64,000 nucleotides of DNA from Rhynochetos jubatus (Eukaryota; Chordata; Aves; Eurypygiformes; Rhynochetidae). A program made the translations under genes and the position numbers. Below, one piece after another: positions 35,570 to 48,264 of the stretch. The notes beneath the pieces were generated by a model, which ran no database searches, was not told where the DNA came from, and was given only the letters and a program-made list of their open reading frames with translations. Location of the stretch: the NCBI GenBank assembly GCA_027574665.1, contig CM050648.1, positions 45,231,700-45,295,699 on the forward strand, written 5' to 3'. How positions within the stretch are numbered: the stretch's first letter is position 1; each line of letters opens with the position of its first letter.

Positions 35570-36330
35570 CTGGTGGGAAAGCGGAGGGGCTGGAGAACAT
35601 TTTCCCTGGGAGATGACCGCGCTGCACATTGCCTCGGGATGCCCCGCGGGCCGGGGGTTCCCCTGCGGACAGCCCCCTAGGGGGGAGGTGGGAGGCCACC
35701 GCGGACTGGAGAGGCGAGAGGGAACGGGCCTCGCTCCCCAGCCAGGTCCCTGGCGCCTCTCGTGCCCTGTCCCTTCTCCAGTTAAACCTCAGTCCCTTCC
35801 AACCAGGGGAGAAAATGTCTCCCGGTCAGAAAACAGGAAGAGGGCCTAGCGCTGTTGCCTCTCCCAGGGCCTCGGCGGAGCTCTGCAGCAGGGCCGTGGC
35901 AGCCTGCCCCGGGGGGCACCGACGTGCAAGGGCAGGGCTTTGCAGGCCGAGCGGCGGATGGCAGCGGGGAGGAAGAAGGGGAGGAGGTGCTGGGAGGGAG
36001 ACCGGGAAACTGTAACTCATTGTGGATGGGCTGGACTGGCCGGGGTGGCGAGTGCTCGCAGCCCAGCACATCCATCAACCTGCCGAGCGGCCCGACAGGC
36101 TGGAGCCGCGGCTGCTCCCTTTCTCCCCGTGACAGGAGTGATCCAGCCCAACTGCGCCGAGGCGGCGCAGCCCGGCCAGGCGAGCTTTGGTCAGTGCAAG
36201 CCGTGGCAGCCCGGCCGCCCGGCAAGCTAGGTCGCGGGCAGCCATGCTCTCACGGCTGCCTGCAGGCCTCGGGCCCTCGGCACCCTGGCTCACCAGGAGC
36301 GATCCGGAGCCTAATCCCTTTTCAGTCCCT
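35570..36330. promoter_or_regulatory. CpG island (candidate promoter)
   Basis: About 760 bases are strongly enriched in G, C and undepleted CpG (for example GCCCCGCGGGCCGGGGGTTC, AGGCCGAGCGGCGGATGGCA and GCGCCGAGGCGGCGCAGCCC), in sharp contrast to flanks near 40% GC or less. In vertebrates such islands mark promoters, often of developmental or housekeeping genes. GC-box-like words (GGGGCGG/CCGCCC-type) and no clear TATA box fit this. Both strands are open over long stretches (about 166 codons plus, 147 minus). That is a by-product of the composition, and none of these frames resembles a protein I know. Direction of transcription is not determined. A plus-strand exon-like block begins 230 bases downstream, and the candidate minus-strand exons lie 7 kb to the left, so it could serve either. 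Confidence 0.8.
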
Positions 36331-36560
36331 GCGCTTGCACCCGAGATTAATTTAACCCAGTCACGTCTGCTCGCATTAAAAACCCTGTTTGGTCTCACAT
36401 CACCCTGAAATCAGCCTAACACCACCAGCCCCCGAGTGCATGAGGGAAGAGCCAGGCCCTCGGGCTTCCCCCAGCACTTCAAACGGGGCAAACCGAGCGC
36501 TCTGGTTTTTTTCTGTTTCGTGAGGTAATTTAGGTTAAGTTCCTGTATTTATTTTTGCAG
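36331..36560. other. Transition sequence downstream of the CpG island
   Basis: GC-moderate DNA that ends in a strong acceptor-like sequence (CCTGTATTTATTTTTGCAG) at 36560. No gene is visible in it. Confidence 0.4.
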
Positions 36561-36703
36561 ACCTGCTGTAATGATGCCGCTCACTAGCACGGGGCTGTTA
36601 AATGCTTTCGGCTCTCTGTCAACGACTTGCTTGGCAGCCGCCACCGCCTCCCACAGACGTGGCCTACTCCTCCGCTCTGGGCCGCTGCCCTTTGTCCCCG
36701 CTG
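36561..36703 (+). other. Candidate exon after the CpG island (noncoding or 5' coding)
   Basis: A strong acceptor (TATTTATTTTTGCAG) precedes a 143-base GC-rich block that ends in a donor (CCCGCTG/GTAAAGCC). One frame is open throughout and contains ATG ATG near its start (MMPLTSTGLLNAF...), but the start context is poor and no family is recognised. Its position 230 bases right of the island suits a second exon of a plus-strand transcript starting there, possibly a long noncoding RNA. No good donor is obvious inside the island on this strand, which weakens the case. Confidence 0.25.
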
Positions 36704-37018
36704 GTAAAGCCATGGCCCCAGGAGCCACAGCAAGACAAAATGCCTGGGCACAAGGACGAATCTCTGTCTGCAGCTTGTCCCCGCACCCCTTACCCAGCTC
36801 ATGAGAGACTGGGGCAGGACGTGAAGGCACTGGCTTTGCTGCTGTGCCTGATAGGCATCAGCTGCAACACCTCGCCATGTCACAGGGCCTTAGCTCACGG
36901 CTCGCACGCTAAACTTCCTGCACTTTGTCTGCTTTAAGCAGAGCCAGAACTCTGCGTTATTAAAGGGGGTGGTGAGAACGATTTGTCCAATTCCAAAGCT
37001 TTTGCTTGAAGGATTTCA

Positions 37019-37021
<3 letters not shown>
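36704..37021. other. GC-moderate noncoding sequence
   Basis: Frames here are open on both strands without recognisable content. Nothing further is supported. Confidence 0.45.

Positions 37022-37052
<31 letters not shown>
37022..37052. repeat. T31 homopolymer
   Basis: Thirty-one uninterrupted T. Read on the minus strand it is a poly-A run, but no AATAAA (plus TTTATT) lies within 30 bases on its upstream side, so a processed pseudogene is not supported. Its length may vary between individuals or be a sequencing artefact. Confidence 0.92.
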
Positions 37053-37053
<1 letters not shown>

Positions 37054-38659
37054 GTAGAGGTTGATTTAAATAAGCATTTTGAAAGTATGTGTAATGGCAC
37101 TTCCTAAACATATGCCATTTTCCAACATGACAGACCAGCAATATATGATACAAACCCATCTCTGAGGTTTTCCACATCATTTCCAAATTTTCATTGATCT
37201 TTTTGTTTTGCTGGGGTTTTATACCCCCTAACATGGCCACATAAATGAATGGATTTCTGCCTTATTATTACTTAGTCTTCAGTGGTGTGGCTGCTATCCT
37301 AAAGGAGAAGACACAATGAAACATGAACAGTTCTTTCATCTCTAAGAATCCCAATGCAATTTATAAGCTTATGTCCTACACTAGGAACACTTCAACACTC
37401 AGGAGAGCAGTTAACATACATATTTTAGCTTTAGATATGTGCCCGCATCCTCCTGAAGTCAAAGGTACTTAAGCACACAATCAAAACAGGGGAGGGGAGC
37501 TTTTATAGGAATAAACCTCAAAATAGTCAAAGTGCTTTCCTACAACTGCTGCCTAAAGGGTATTTCTGTCTTAGAATTATTCCACTATCACCAAAATGTA
37601 AATTTTTTTTCTCGATTGGAACAAAGAAGCATGTAGTGTATCGAGGGACAAAGTTAAATAGGATTCTGTTTTCAAATTAAATGATGGGGTGGGGATTTCA
37701 GATGAGCAAATAGAATTATTCAAAGAGTTCTGCCAAGAAAAAAGGATTGATATCTCTATACTTACAGAAATACACAGTCAAGAGCTCGGTACAGTGTTCA
37801 TCCAGAATCCAGAAGTTCTAATGGTACCATTTTAAGCTCTGTCATCCATATACTACCAGCTCAGGAGGGCTGGTACATATGTAATGATGATTCCATCGTG
37901 ATGTCTATATCTTGATATAGCATTACAGTAATACCAGGAGAGGAGAAAAGGAGGAAGTACAGGAAATGTGATAAATTCACCTCTCAGACCTGAGGGATTT
38001 GTGTGGAAAGCACTTCTTGTGTTTTCCAGGAAGCCTCAACCACTGATACTAAACCAGTCTGGTCCTGTTCAGGGTGATAGATCTGCCAGGATAACATAAC
38101 CGAAAGATTCCCATTGCCTCCAATACGAACTACTATACGCACGATGCGAAAGGCGGCTCCTACCACACATGAGCACACCTCTGCCGAGTCAGGCTCACGT
38201 CCAGCACTCTGATCTTTCTGCACATATAATTAGCACTATCAACCTAGCATTTTGCTAAGTGATCCCTCTGCATTCTGGGGACTGCACTTTCTATTCTCGG
38301 CATTCATACAAGTGGAGAAGCTACAGCTATTAGTAGCTAATTTGAAAAGTAATCATCTTCATTGCAGTCAGCAAGGGCAACGGTTTCTGCAGCAAGGCAG
38401 GTGGGAAACCACTGGAAGAATTACATTTAGAGTGATGGTGTTCCAGCTTGTAGTGTAGCTGCTGCATTCTTAAGAAATAACATCAGGCTTTTGCTGGTGT
38501 CTGGAAAACATCATCTGCTGTGCAGGTACTCTTTCTGTCAGCTGTTGCAGGACAAAGGACAACAGAGAAAGATTACATATGATGTGTCACACAGAAAAGA
38601 CTACTGTTCCATCAGACTTTTCCACTTCTAGCACTATGTAATGTCAAATAACACAGTCG
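37053..38659. other. AT-rich unique sequence
   Basis: No gene or repeat is supported. CTATATCTTGATATAG at about 37904-37919 is a small near-palindrome. Confidence 0.5.
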
Positions 38660-38757
38660 GGAAAAAAGAGAAAAATAATAATAATAATAAAAAAAACCAA
38701 CCTCCAATCAAACAAAAACCAACCAGCCAAACAAAAAACAAACAAAACCACCACCTT
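38660..38757. repeat. Low-complexity A-rich tract: (AAT)n then A/C-only
   Basis: About seven AAT/ATA units (38674-38690) are followed by A8 and roughly 60 bases made almost only of A and C (AACCAACC, AAACAAAAACC-type). Confidence 0.85.
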
Positions 38758-40402
38758 GAAAATGCGAAAGCATAAAGCGATACTTTTACCAGTGCAGCAT
38801 TCTTACCAATGCTGCAAATCTGCTAAGATTTACAGACAGACTGAAGAAACAGGCACCAGAGAAATTAATCCTGCATTACCTCTCAGAGGTGACCATACCT
38901 GTGACAACTTCGTTAAATCGTTCATTGTTGATTAAAAGGAAGACAAAAACCTATTAAAAGAGAAACATGCTTTCCTCAGAAAACTTCTTCAAAAAGTTGG
39001 GTGAAATTGCTGTCTTAAACTGAACCTATTAAAGGATGAGTATAGGCAAGTTTTGAAAAATATTTAGAGATTAAAAATGCTTTACCAAAATGCCAGCAAT
39101 CGCACAGCAGTATTTATGCTAGGTGGCTGCCCTGTATTAAATATACAGATTAAAAAGGCTTCAGCTAGTCAGATAACACCCAAATTATAATTGAATCCAA
39201 GCCAAAATCCTAGATCCAGATATCCACAAGCTTAGATATTTATGGAAACCAAATACAAATGTAACATGGTTTCAAAGCTAACAAAAGAATAACAAGTAGC
39301 TGTTGCTAGTTACTGGACCTGTCATACATTATTAGTTGTGAAGCAGCCTTGCCAACTCTCATGGTCGTCCTGTGCTCAGCCTTTACAATAATCAGTATTT
39401 TTCTTGAAGTACTAGTTGTTGGAGTTATATGAATCTACACAAATCTCACCTTTCTCTCTATATTCTAATGGATGTCCTAATGAATTCTCACAGTAGACTA
39501 CTACACCTTTTCTGCACAGAAGAGGAAATTCAGGGCCTTGTCTTACTTCCTTTAAAGTCTACAGAGAAACTCCAGGTTTATTTTCATTAAACTTTTGGCA
39601 CAATACCCGGGTCTACAACTCAGTATGTCTTATGTAAGGACACACAACCCAAACTGACTGAGGTACTGCATCTTAATAAGCTATTATCTATCAAGTAATT
39701 GGTAGTAGCTGGCTGGGGGAGTGCTCCTACCATGTCCAAACTGTGAGGTACTTTTGGATTAAAATGCCTATTCTGCAGCTGACGTCGAAAGCGCCCCTGA
39801 CACAGGAGCTAGAGGAGACCATAAGCACGAGCAGAATTAACAGCAGAATCCAAATACATTCTGAATCTACACCTTTAAATCTTTAATTTAGCAGATAAAT
39901 GCTCCTTCATCTAAATGAAGTACACACATAATAAAGTACACCTGGCTTCTGGCCATGTAGAAAAAACCCTACGAATACTGCTCCGCTGCTTCCACATCCA
40001 TTTAGTAAAGCAGAAATAAGCCCATTGTAACAGGAGATTGCCATAAGATCCGTATCTCCAGCTTTGCAAATGAACATGCCTTGATGTTTAATTTTCCGTG
40101 AGTTCCTCTGCATTTGGGTACCAGCAGGAGACCATTATACTGTGACAGCGCTCAGTTCTGATGACATTATCTTAAACTTTTCCCAGTTGTCCATCCTCAC
40201 CCCTGTTGTGCTGCCATCATCTATTAACATTCCACTGACAACAATGAAAGATGTTAGAGCAGAGCACGTTAGCACAGTAGCCAAGCTGGGGCGCTTTCAC
40301 CTGGATGTACACAAACGTTTGGCAACAGCTACATAGTTAATTAGCTGGATCACACCGTGCCAGTTCCTCACAAGGCTTGTCTGAGGTGTTTTGCATTTGT
40401 AA
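38758..40402. other. AT-rich unique sequence
   Basis: No supported gene or mobile element. Confidence 0.5.
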
Positions 40403-40622
40403 TTCATGGATTCATAGATTTTTATGGCCAGAAGAAATCATTAGATCATCAGGCCTCCCCTGCTCTATTATAAAGGCCGTACAATTGCATTCACTTACTC
40501 CTGTTGTTAACCCAATTACTTGTGTTTCACTGTCTTCCAAAAAAGACATCCAAAGACTTCAAAAGATGGCAAACCCACTTCTCCCTTGGAAGTTTATCCC
40601 AACAGCTAATCACCCTAAGTAT
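40403..40622 (-). mobile_element. Old CR1-type LINE 3' end (reverse orientation)
   Basis: TTCATGGATTCATAGATTTTTATGGCCAGAAG, ATCATTAGATCATC, GCATTCACTTACTCCTGTTG, CAATTACTTGTGTTTCACTG, AAGACATCCAAAGACTTCAA, GATGGCAAACCCACTTCTCC and CAGCTAATCACCCTAA follow, in order, the reverse complement of an old CR1 subfamily common in turtles and crocodilians ('tcatagattctaaggccagaagggaccattagatcat...'). Similarity fades after about 40622. It is an older lineage than the avian CR1 copies at 3.8 and 26.8 kb. The subfamily name is not assigned. Confidence 0.75.
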
Positions 40623-43600
40623 TACACAACTAATATAGGCTTGGGACTAATAAAGCTTAGTCCCCTATGGATTCGTGTTTCATGGTTGATTGACTTCGAT
40701 GCCTAACAAGCTGTGAGCTCTGATTAAAGTTTCTTCCCATATACGGAACATTTTTAGGTCTTTTCCCCAATCCCTTGTGGATCGTCTGTGTCTTACTGAT
40801 GTGACAACTCACATTACAGCCCTGACGGTGCCTCAGATCATTATAGATCTCTGTCAGGATTCTTCTAAGAGAGGTTTCACCTATTCTTGACCATATACTT
40901 TCGTGAAACCTGTAGAAACATAATTGCCTTTGGACTAGCCCTCGCCAAGTGTGGCTGCAGAGAAACAAGTTCAGAAGCTATTGGAGGCACCTGTACAGGT
41001 ACATGCACGCACACATACACACAGCATGGTTACTTGAATCATTTTTATTTTTTTCTAAATAATTGCTCTTTACTTTGCAATTATTTGCATTTGTTGCTGT
41101 CTTCCTCACTATGTCTTACTTTTCCTCCCCAGTATGACTTTTGCCTCTGAATCACAGTGCCCCTTAGCACCCAGAATTTGCTCTGTACTGAAGACATTAA
41201 TGCACTCAGTATTCTATTTAATATGATGGACACCTTCATTTACTTCTCTTTCTTACCCTTTTGGTTTTTTTCCCAGGTTGGAATAATTTTTTATTTCTAT
41301 CTTCGTACTATTGCCAATTTTTCCTAGTGCAGTCATCATAACGTGAAGAAGGGTCCATATGCCAAACCATTTTTCCATATTTTTTCCCAAGTACATTAGC
41401 AGGTCCTTTAAAAAGAATGCATCCGTTTCTACAAATCTTCCTTGTGTCCTTAGACCACTGTAGTTACAACAACATTGCTAAGAGACAGGAACAGTATGCC
41501 GTATTTTCTGTGTTAATCTCCCCAGTGTCAGATAGAGGTAAAAACACCTCCTCATGCTACTCACAACTCCCCTTCTTATATATCAAAGGACCACATCAGT
41601 CTTTTCCCAGAACATCTCACTGGGAACTCATGTTGAGTGACTTGTCTTCTTTGACCTCTAAATCCTTTCCAGAGCTTTCTAGGACACAGTCTTCCTATTG
41701 TTCAGAGTGAAACTGCTAACGTTCCCAAAAATACTATATATATTACACTAGAAAAAAGGTTTGTTGCAAACGATTATGTTGGACAGTAAAAGAGTCCATA
41801 GCCAAGTTTCCTGAAATCAATGTAAGAAATACCTATCAGAAAAAAATTAAAAACTGGGGAGACTGAACATACTGTACTAATATTAAAATGTTAAAATTCT
41901 GCTTTGATACTGTTGGAGAGATAGAAGGAATAGAAATGGGACTTCACATGCCAGTTTTAATGATTTATTTTTCAGAGCAAGGGACAGAAAATGTGTATTG
42001 CAAAGGTCTGTAATTTCCCTCTTCTTTCCCATGCTTTAGGCAGGCTTTATTCAGTTGTATTGATAATCAAGCCTTATATGTCTGAAGCTAATGAACTGAA
42101 ATGGTGTGAACCAAAATTACGGGCCATTTTGAAAATAGGAGGGTTGGCTTCCCTCTACCTTCATTTCTCTTTCAATAATCGTGATCATAAAAATGAATTT
42201 GTATCTCGTAGAGATATTGAAAGACATTCAGATCAACAGCTTTGACAGTCTCACAGGAAAGCAGATCTATTACCACAGAAAATATGTTTTAATCCTTTTT
42301 TTATTGTTTTGCATATTGCTCTTAACTATATAATCTCTTCCAGAGGTTTTATTAATGAGCTCCATCCCACCTAACCACTGTCACTTTTGCTGATTAACAA
42401 CAACAGCAAAAAAGTTAGCTGTTTGACTATAGTCTTTCGCATCAGTAATGAAATCTAATATAGACTTGAGGAGAAACCTAGTAACTTTTTTGCAGGAAAA
42501 CTACGGCTAACTTTCACTGGGTCATCTGACAAGAAAATAAAACTAAGTGATGCTCATTTTGGTGTTCACATACCAGTTCCTGAGACAACTAGTCTGGTTG
42601 TGGACCAGCTCCTTGAAGTGCTGTTTGTCTCCAGGAAGGGACTGAGAATGCTCAACTCCTGTCAGATAAGAATAAATTTGCTACACCAAATCCAAACTTT
42701 GAGAAAACTTTTCAGGGAAAAACGTCTGAGCAGGAAATAGGGTTAGATGGCTTTTAGAGGCGGTCTTGTCTGTCTCCTGTACCATATCATTTATCAAAGA
42801 CATAGATAGGTTTAAAAAAACATATAAGATAGTGGTTAAGAAAAATTGTTGTAAAAAAGTGGGTGTTGATTAAGTTGCTTTTGACTGAAGCTTGCAGACA
42901 AGAATAAATTTTAAATGTAATCTTTGTTACAGTAGTAGTAATAAAGCAGTAGCATGATGCACTACAGATTTGGTTTTGCTTTATACCTTGTCTAAGAATA
43001 TGCAAATGATCCTCAAGGAAAATGAGAATCAAGCCTTTTAATTGAAAGAAATGAATGGGTATTCTCTGTCCTGATGGTTGTAGCTGACTTTAATGGCTGC
43101 AGAGATCTAATTCTGCAAACACTAATGCATAGAAATTACTTGCCCTCATCAAGTTATTTTCATGATCAGAACCCAATAATGGTTCATTTGTACAGCTGTT
43201 AATATTAAACAACAAACCCAATAAAAATGAAGTTAGAAAAAAGTCTAAGATGAACCTGAGGCAGTACATAAATCTGCTGAGACTGCAAAACCAACACTCA
43301 CTGGTGCAGCACGGAGGAAGAGAGCCAAGGGAGGTAAATTAGGCTTCTAACTATGGAAGTTAATTAGCCTTATTTTTAGCTAGAAGGGGATTTCTGTTTA
43401 ATATTCACCCAGGTTTTATGTTACAATGATCTAAGATTACAGACAAAAATAATGTACCTGGAAAATTTGGTTTAAGGCCTTAAACTAAAAAAATGCCAAA
43501 ACCCACTAGATGAAATACTAAGGCAGCCTTAAGGATGCATCCATATGCTCCTTCCAGCCATACTTGAAAAAATATTTCTCATGAGATTAGAAACAAAGAG

Positions 43601-45369
43601 GGATTAATTAGTAAGAGATAATTCTCATGCATTGCACAATGCATTAATCTCCCTCAACTCAGCACATCTTACTGAATGATAGTGTCAACAACATAGGTTC
43701 TCACTGGTCAAAATTACATATGCATGATGCCTCTCAATTTTAAGACTATAATCTTAAGGGGTTTGGATCTGTATGAAGGCATAGGAGACATCAGTAACAC
43801 CATACAGCTTCTAACATGGCTTCATTATTGGTCTGAGCACTTTTCAGTTCAAAGTATTGATAATGAACATGGGGGGATTTGCTTTTGTCAGCTTTGGGAA
43901 CAAACCCATTGGAAATGTCATCAGTGTAACCTGCAGATGCCCATCGCCTCTGAAGATGATAACCTAGGAGAGAAGCTATGATCCCTCTGAAGTCAATGTG
44001 ATGCGACAATTGTAGGAAGACTTCTCAACTTTAAAGAAGGAAAGTTCTGCTACAAGTTTTGATAAGAAAAGCAAAAATTTTAACGTAACTTTTAGATGGA
44101 GCTAGACTGGTTCATGAAGATGCTCTGTGGTGTGGTTGCCTGTGACAGCAGATTGTTGCCCTGCAGGTCTCCTCCAGTCTTATATTCCCATATTCACTGG
44201 AAAACACCCATTGACATCATTGTACCTGAGAGCTGTCCATATGCCCTGAATTTGACTGAAAATCTAGCTCTTCAGATACTCAGGTCACATTTGAAAACAC
44301 AGCATTTAACTCTTCTGTTTCCTTCCTCATCAAATAGCTGCACCAATTACATACTACGCTGGGTGACAGGTTTACATGTACGTTTGCAAAAAAAAATAAA
44401 TCAGTGATGGGGACAGAAAAATGCCATGTCACTTCGCTGTGACATTTGAACACAAAACAGAATACATAGCAAAGGAGGTCTGAGAAAGAGGAGCCAGTCC
44501 TACCAGTCATTGACTGAACAGAAATCTCTGGCAACCTTTAGCTGGGATTGTCAGACAGCTCTAAGGAAATCAAGGATAGGTATCTTTATCATTAAGCAAT
44601 AAAGCTCGAAGGCAGAAGAATATACTTGTGAGTAACATCTCTTTAACCGCCTCTGATAAATTAACTGTCTTCACCCCGTTTCCCACTCTGTTCTCCACCC
44701 ATCCTTTTTTTTAAGTGACTACACCCTTTCACCTGCTTCACCCTCACCCCTTGCCAGCATCAGTGCTTGGAGCAATTCAGAGAGCCCTGCCAGCAAACCT
44801 CCAGCTCCGCTTGCTGCTGCGCTGCTCCACGGCCTGTCTGAAAAGACAGGGATTGGCAAGGTGGCAGCTGAACCACACTGGGAAGGCGGACGGAGGGAAG
44901 CAGCAGGTTCCCAGCTGGTAGCAGACAGAACAGGACTTAACTTTTCTCCCACGAGACCTGAGTAAGCCATAGCTAGATGGAGTTGCCCTCCAGTCACTAC
45001 TCATTTTCCAGGGAACATCAAAGGTCTAGCATGCTACATTATGCACTGCTTCTTCAAAAAAAGTGAGATGTTATTGAAAAATCTGGTACATGCACAGCAT
45101 TTTTGTGACAAAAATTATAATCGCCAATGAAGTAGCATTTAATAATAATTTTAAAAAGCTCTGAGACATTCTAAGAAAAGAAATATAGGACTAAGAAACC
45201 TTTTGTAATATAATGCAACCCCCTCACTCAATAATATGTTAATGACATTTATTTAATTAATTAATGAAAGTTAATGAACACTTAAACATATTGTGCCTTT
45301 GGCTATCACAGAGAGATATTCTGGTCAATGAATGCAATCAAATTATTTAAGGATCTGCAAAGTTGTTGG
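40623..45369. other. AT-rich unique sequence
   Basis: No supported gene. Short frames such as 41417-41710, 43724-43981 and 44096-44407 have no recognisable features. A slightly GC-richer patch at 44720-44930 opens frames on both strands. Confidence 0.5.
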
Positions 45370-45396
45370 TTTTTTTTTTTTGGGGGGGGGGTGGGG
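45370..45396. repeat. T12 followed by G10 and TGGGG
   Basis: Twelve T (45370-45381) are immediately followed by ten G (45382-45391), then T and GGGG. An abrupt pyrimidine-to-G switch of this kind is a slippage-prone site. Confidence 0.9.
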
Positions 45397-46019
45397 TTTA
45401 AAGCAAGCATGAAAAGTTATCTATAAAAAAATATGTCTTATATATAAAGAATTAGTACCTTTTACATGTAGTGATTGTGTCAGAGTCCACTCTCATTTAG
45501 AAGCTCACTAGCTCATTGCAATTACAAACGAACAGCTTTTCATTAACACTCATATTTGTGGATGTAAATAACTGCATTGTAAAGCCAGAGAAAGTGCTGG
45601 CTCCAAACCAAACTGGAATACAGACAACTGGTCCCTGAGATCATAGCAACTAAGTATAATAGTGTACACAATATATATGATCATAGCAACAACCGTACGC
45701 AACATTTCACAGGTCACATTCATCTAAATTTGCTAGTGCACTAAAACACAGCAAGAGTTTTCCCTACGATCATGAATTAGAAACATGTAGATACTTCTCA
45801 AAATTTTATTTTTCAGTCGAATCATTAGAAAACAACAAGAAAGGGTTACAATATCTGAAGGAAAACATACCGTCTATGGGTCTCATAGGAAAAGTTTATC
45901 AACATCAGTTTAGGTAGAAATTTCGGCTAGGGCAGATCTCCTAGCCTTTTGTTTCCAGCAACTAATCATCTCAGCCAAAATCATAAAACTTTCTGGAATG
46001 CCAAGTTACATGAAGAAAA
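45397..46019. other. AT-rich unique sequence with a small direct repeat
   Basis: GATCATAGCAAC occurs at 45639-45650 and again at 45680-45691, separated by an AT-rich spacer. No gene is seen. Confidence 0.55.
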
Positions 46020-47700
46020 ATGAGATATGAATCATGTTTATTTAACTTTTATTTAAAGATAGCAATAACTCCTTTGCACTCTTTGGCAGCCTAGGGCTGC
46101 TTACAAGTTACACCTGTAACTTCCATTAGGTTAATAAGCTTATACCTACTCATTAACCCTCAGTGTATTAATGGCTAATTGTGCGTCTTATTATTTAAAA
46201 GTGGATGCCCCCATACAGGTTGTGGAGGGGTATGGGGGGAGGAGGAGGGGGGGAATGACCCAATTAGAAAGAAAAAGTTTGTGTGTGAAATGAAAAGGTA
46301 AGGCTGTATCTACAAAGGGTTCTAAGAGGTTAAATATTTCAGGTTAGGAGGATATTTATTATAGTATATTTAGATTAAATGAATGTGCAGGTGGAATAAA
46401 GACAAAGCACCGATCTTGTAACTTGCAGCAGCCTTTCACTTCAAAGATGCTCCTCGTATCTCAGTGAATTTCTTTAGTGCCGGTTTAATCTTCTCTCCAG
46501 AGCACTCATAGGTGCCCTGTAGCATGTGTGAAAGCACAAAACGTACAAAAAAAGTCTATTACCAGCTTGCCCTCTGAGACAGTATTAAATTCAGGTCATT
46601 CTAGCCGGAGCTAGACAAAATTTGCAGCTACCGTCCCTTTTCAGAATAGAGATGTTCAAACATGCCATGTAAGGTGCAGCCATTATGCCCAGTTATTTTG
46701 CACAGAGGGAAAAAGGTTATTTTAAGGCATTTGAACTATCAATACTATTTAACCATTTAAACATCTTAACAATGTTTCAATGCGTAGCATTTTGATTCCT
46801 GGATTAAAGACAGCTTTGTTTTTAAATTCTCTTGAAGTTATTTCTAAAATGGTAAAAAATCTTGTCCAAGCCCATTTTATTAAGTTTTTTGAAACTTAGT
46901 AAGCCAAATAACGCAACCTTCACAAAGTCCTTTCTCCTAAACACAGAACTTCTCAGACAGGGCCTAGCCTGCTGAACCCCATGTAATAACTCCTACCGAA
47001 GCACAGTTAAGGTGTCATGCAAAAACTAATGTCGCTGAGTCTCTAGGTATGAGAAAGATTATTTGTTTGACTTGATTTTTTTTTTTCCTCATAGCACTGA
47101 GAAATCCCTTTAGGGGAGAACTTTTTTTTTCTTTTGCTTTGTTTTAATTTTTCCTTAAGCAAAAAGGAGTGGGACTCATTTGTTAGGTGTGTGAGACTTT
47201 GCAGGTCTGGTTTTACAATACACCATTTAGTCTTTGGTGAGGCTTGTTAAACCCTGAAAGAAAAGTCATGCATTGACTGAGTGACGCCACCCTGAGGTTG
47301 ATTCCCAAGGGAAAATAAAGGCTTGGTCCTGCCTTAGGATCGTTAGGGTGACCCAGAACACCTTCTAGCAAGTGATAGCGTACCAAACCTTGGCAAGCTG
47401 CTTAATAACATTAAACCCAGTGATCTAATTATTCACCTCTAATATAAAGGGCAGGGTTCCATGGGAAATCAGGAGCAGGGCTGAGAAATACACCCAGCAA
47501 ATACATTTCACAACACAAACGGAGGCAGTTTGTCAAGACTCTAACCTGGGAAAATTAACTTATGAAGCTGTCCTATACATTCATTATGCCCAGTTCAGAA
47601 TAATTCCACATTTATGCAGGGAGGATCTTTAAAGCACCAAATTATGAGACTTGAACACCGTGTTTAAAATGTCACTTTAATTTGTTGTGGCTCAGAGATC
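46020..47700. promoter_or_regulatory. Possible conserved noncoding region (enhancer-like)
   Basis: About 1.7 kb without any recognisable repeat and dense in homeodomain-like words (TTAATAAGCTTATACC, ATTAATGGCTAATTG, TAATGATGG) and MEF2/HOX-like A/T words. There is no usable open frame. It contains a G-rich run at 46222-46253. The call is inference from composition only. Confidence 0.3.
46222..46253 (+). other. G-rich run, possible G-quadruplex
   Basis: Four G-runs lie within 32 bases: GGGG, GGGGGG, GG-A-GG and GGGGGGG, with short loops (TAT, AGGAGGA). This can satisfy a quadruplex pattern with at least two or three tetrads. Confidence 0.5.
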
Positions 47701-48264
47701 TTTAACGTTTTATTAATGATGGAAATACATAATATAAATATATAGATAAATATCGCATAGGAATTTAAACTGACCTACTGACCTGTGAACATAAGAGAAA
47801 GTCACAGGTAGAAAAGTAATATCTTTTATATATGCCAATGGGAAAGTCAGCAGCACTCAAGATGACATACAAGACCTTTATCTAATGCTACACTTCTTTT
47901 TAATGATCACTTCTTCATTTTTTATTCTGCATAATCTAGAGTGTGCCATGTACCAAATTTTTGATTTGTAAAAGTACAAATTTCCAAATATATCCCTAAA
48001 TACGCACTGAAAATATTTGCAAGTTCATTCATTTGTACACCTAAAACCTTGGATTTGTTTGCAAAGGAATAACTATGCATGCCAAAGAAATGACTGTTCT
48101 ATACCCTCTGTACACAAAAAAATAGGTTTTTCTGCAAGTATATTTCAAACTGTGGAGTATTTGAACTGCAGCCCAAGTAATTACCTGAGCAGTCTACTGG
48201 GAATGTACATATTAGAACAAGTTGTAAAATAATCTCTTCCAAATAGCTATTAAAACCAAAATTA
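47701..48264. other. AT-rich unique sequence
   Basis: No supported gene or repeat. Confidence 0.5.

Noticed and set aside
35629..36355. Long open frames on both strands inside the CpG island
   Set aside because: GC-rich DNA has few stop codons. The Pro/Ala/Gly/Arg-rich peptides match nothing I recognise and conflict across strands.
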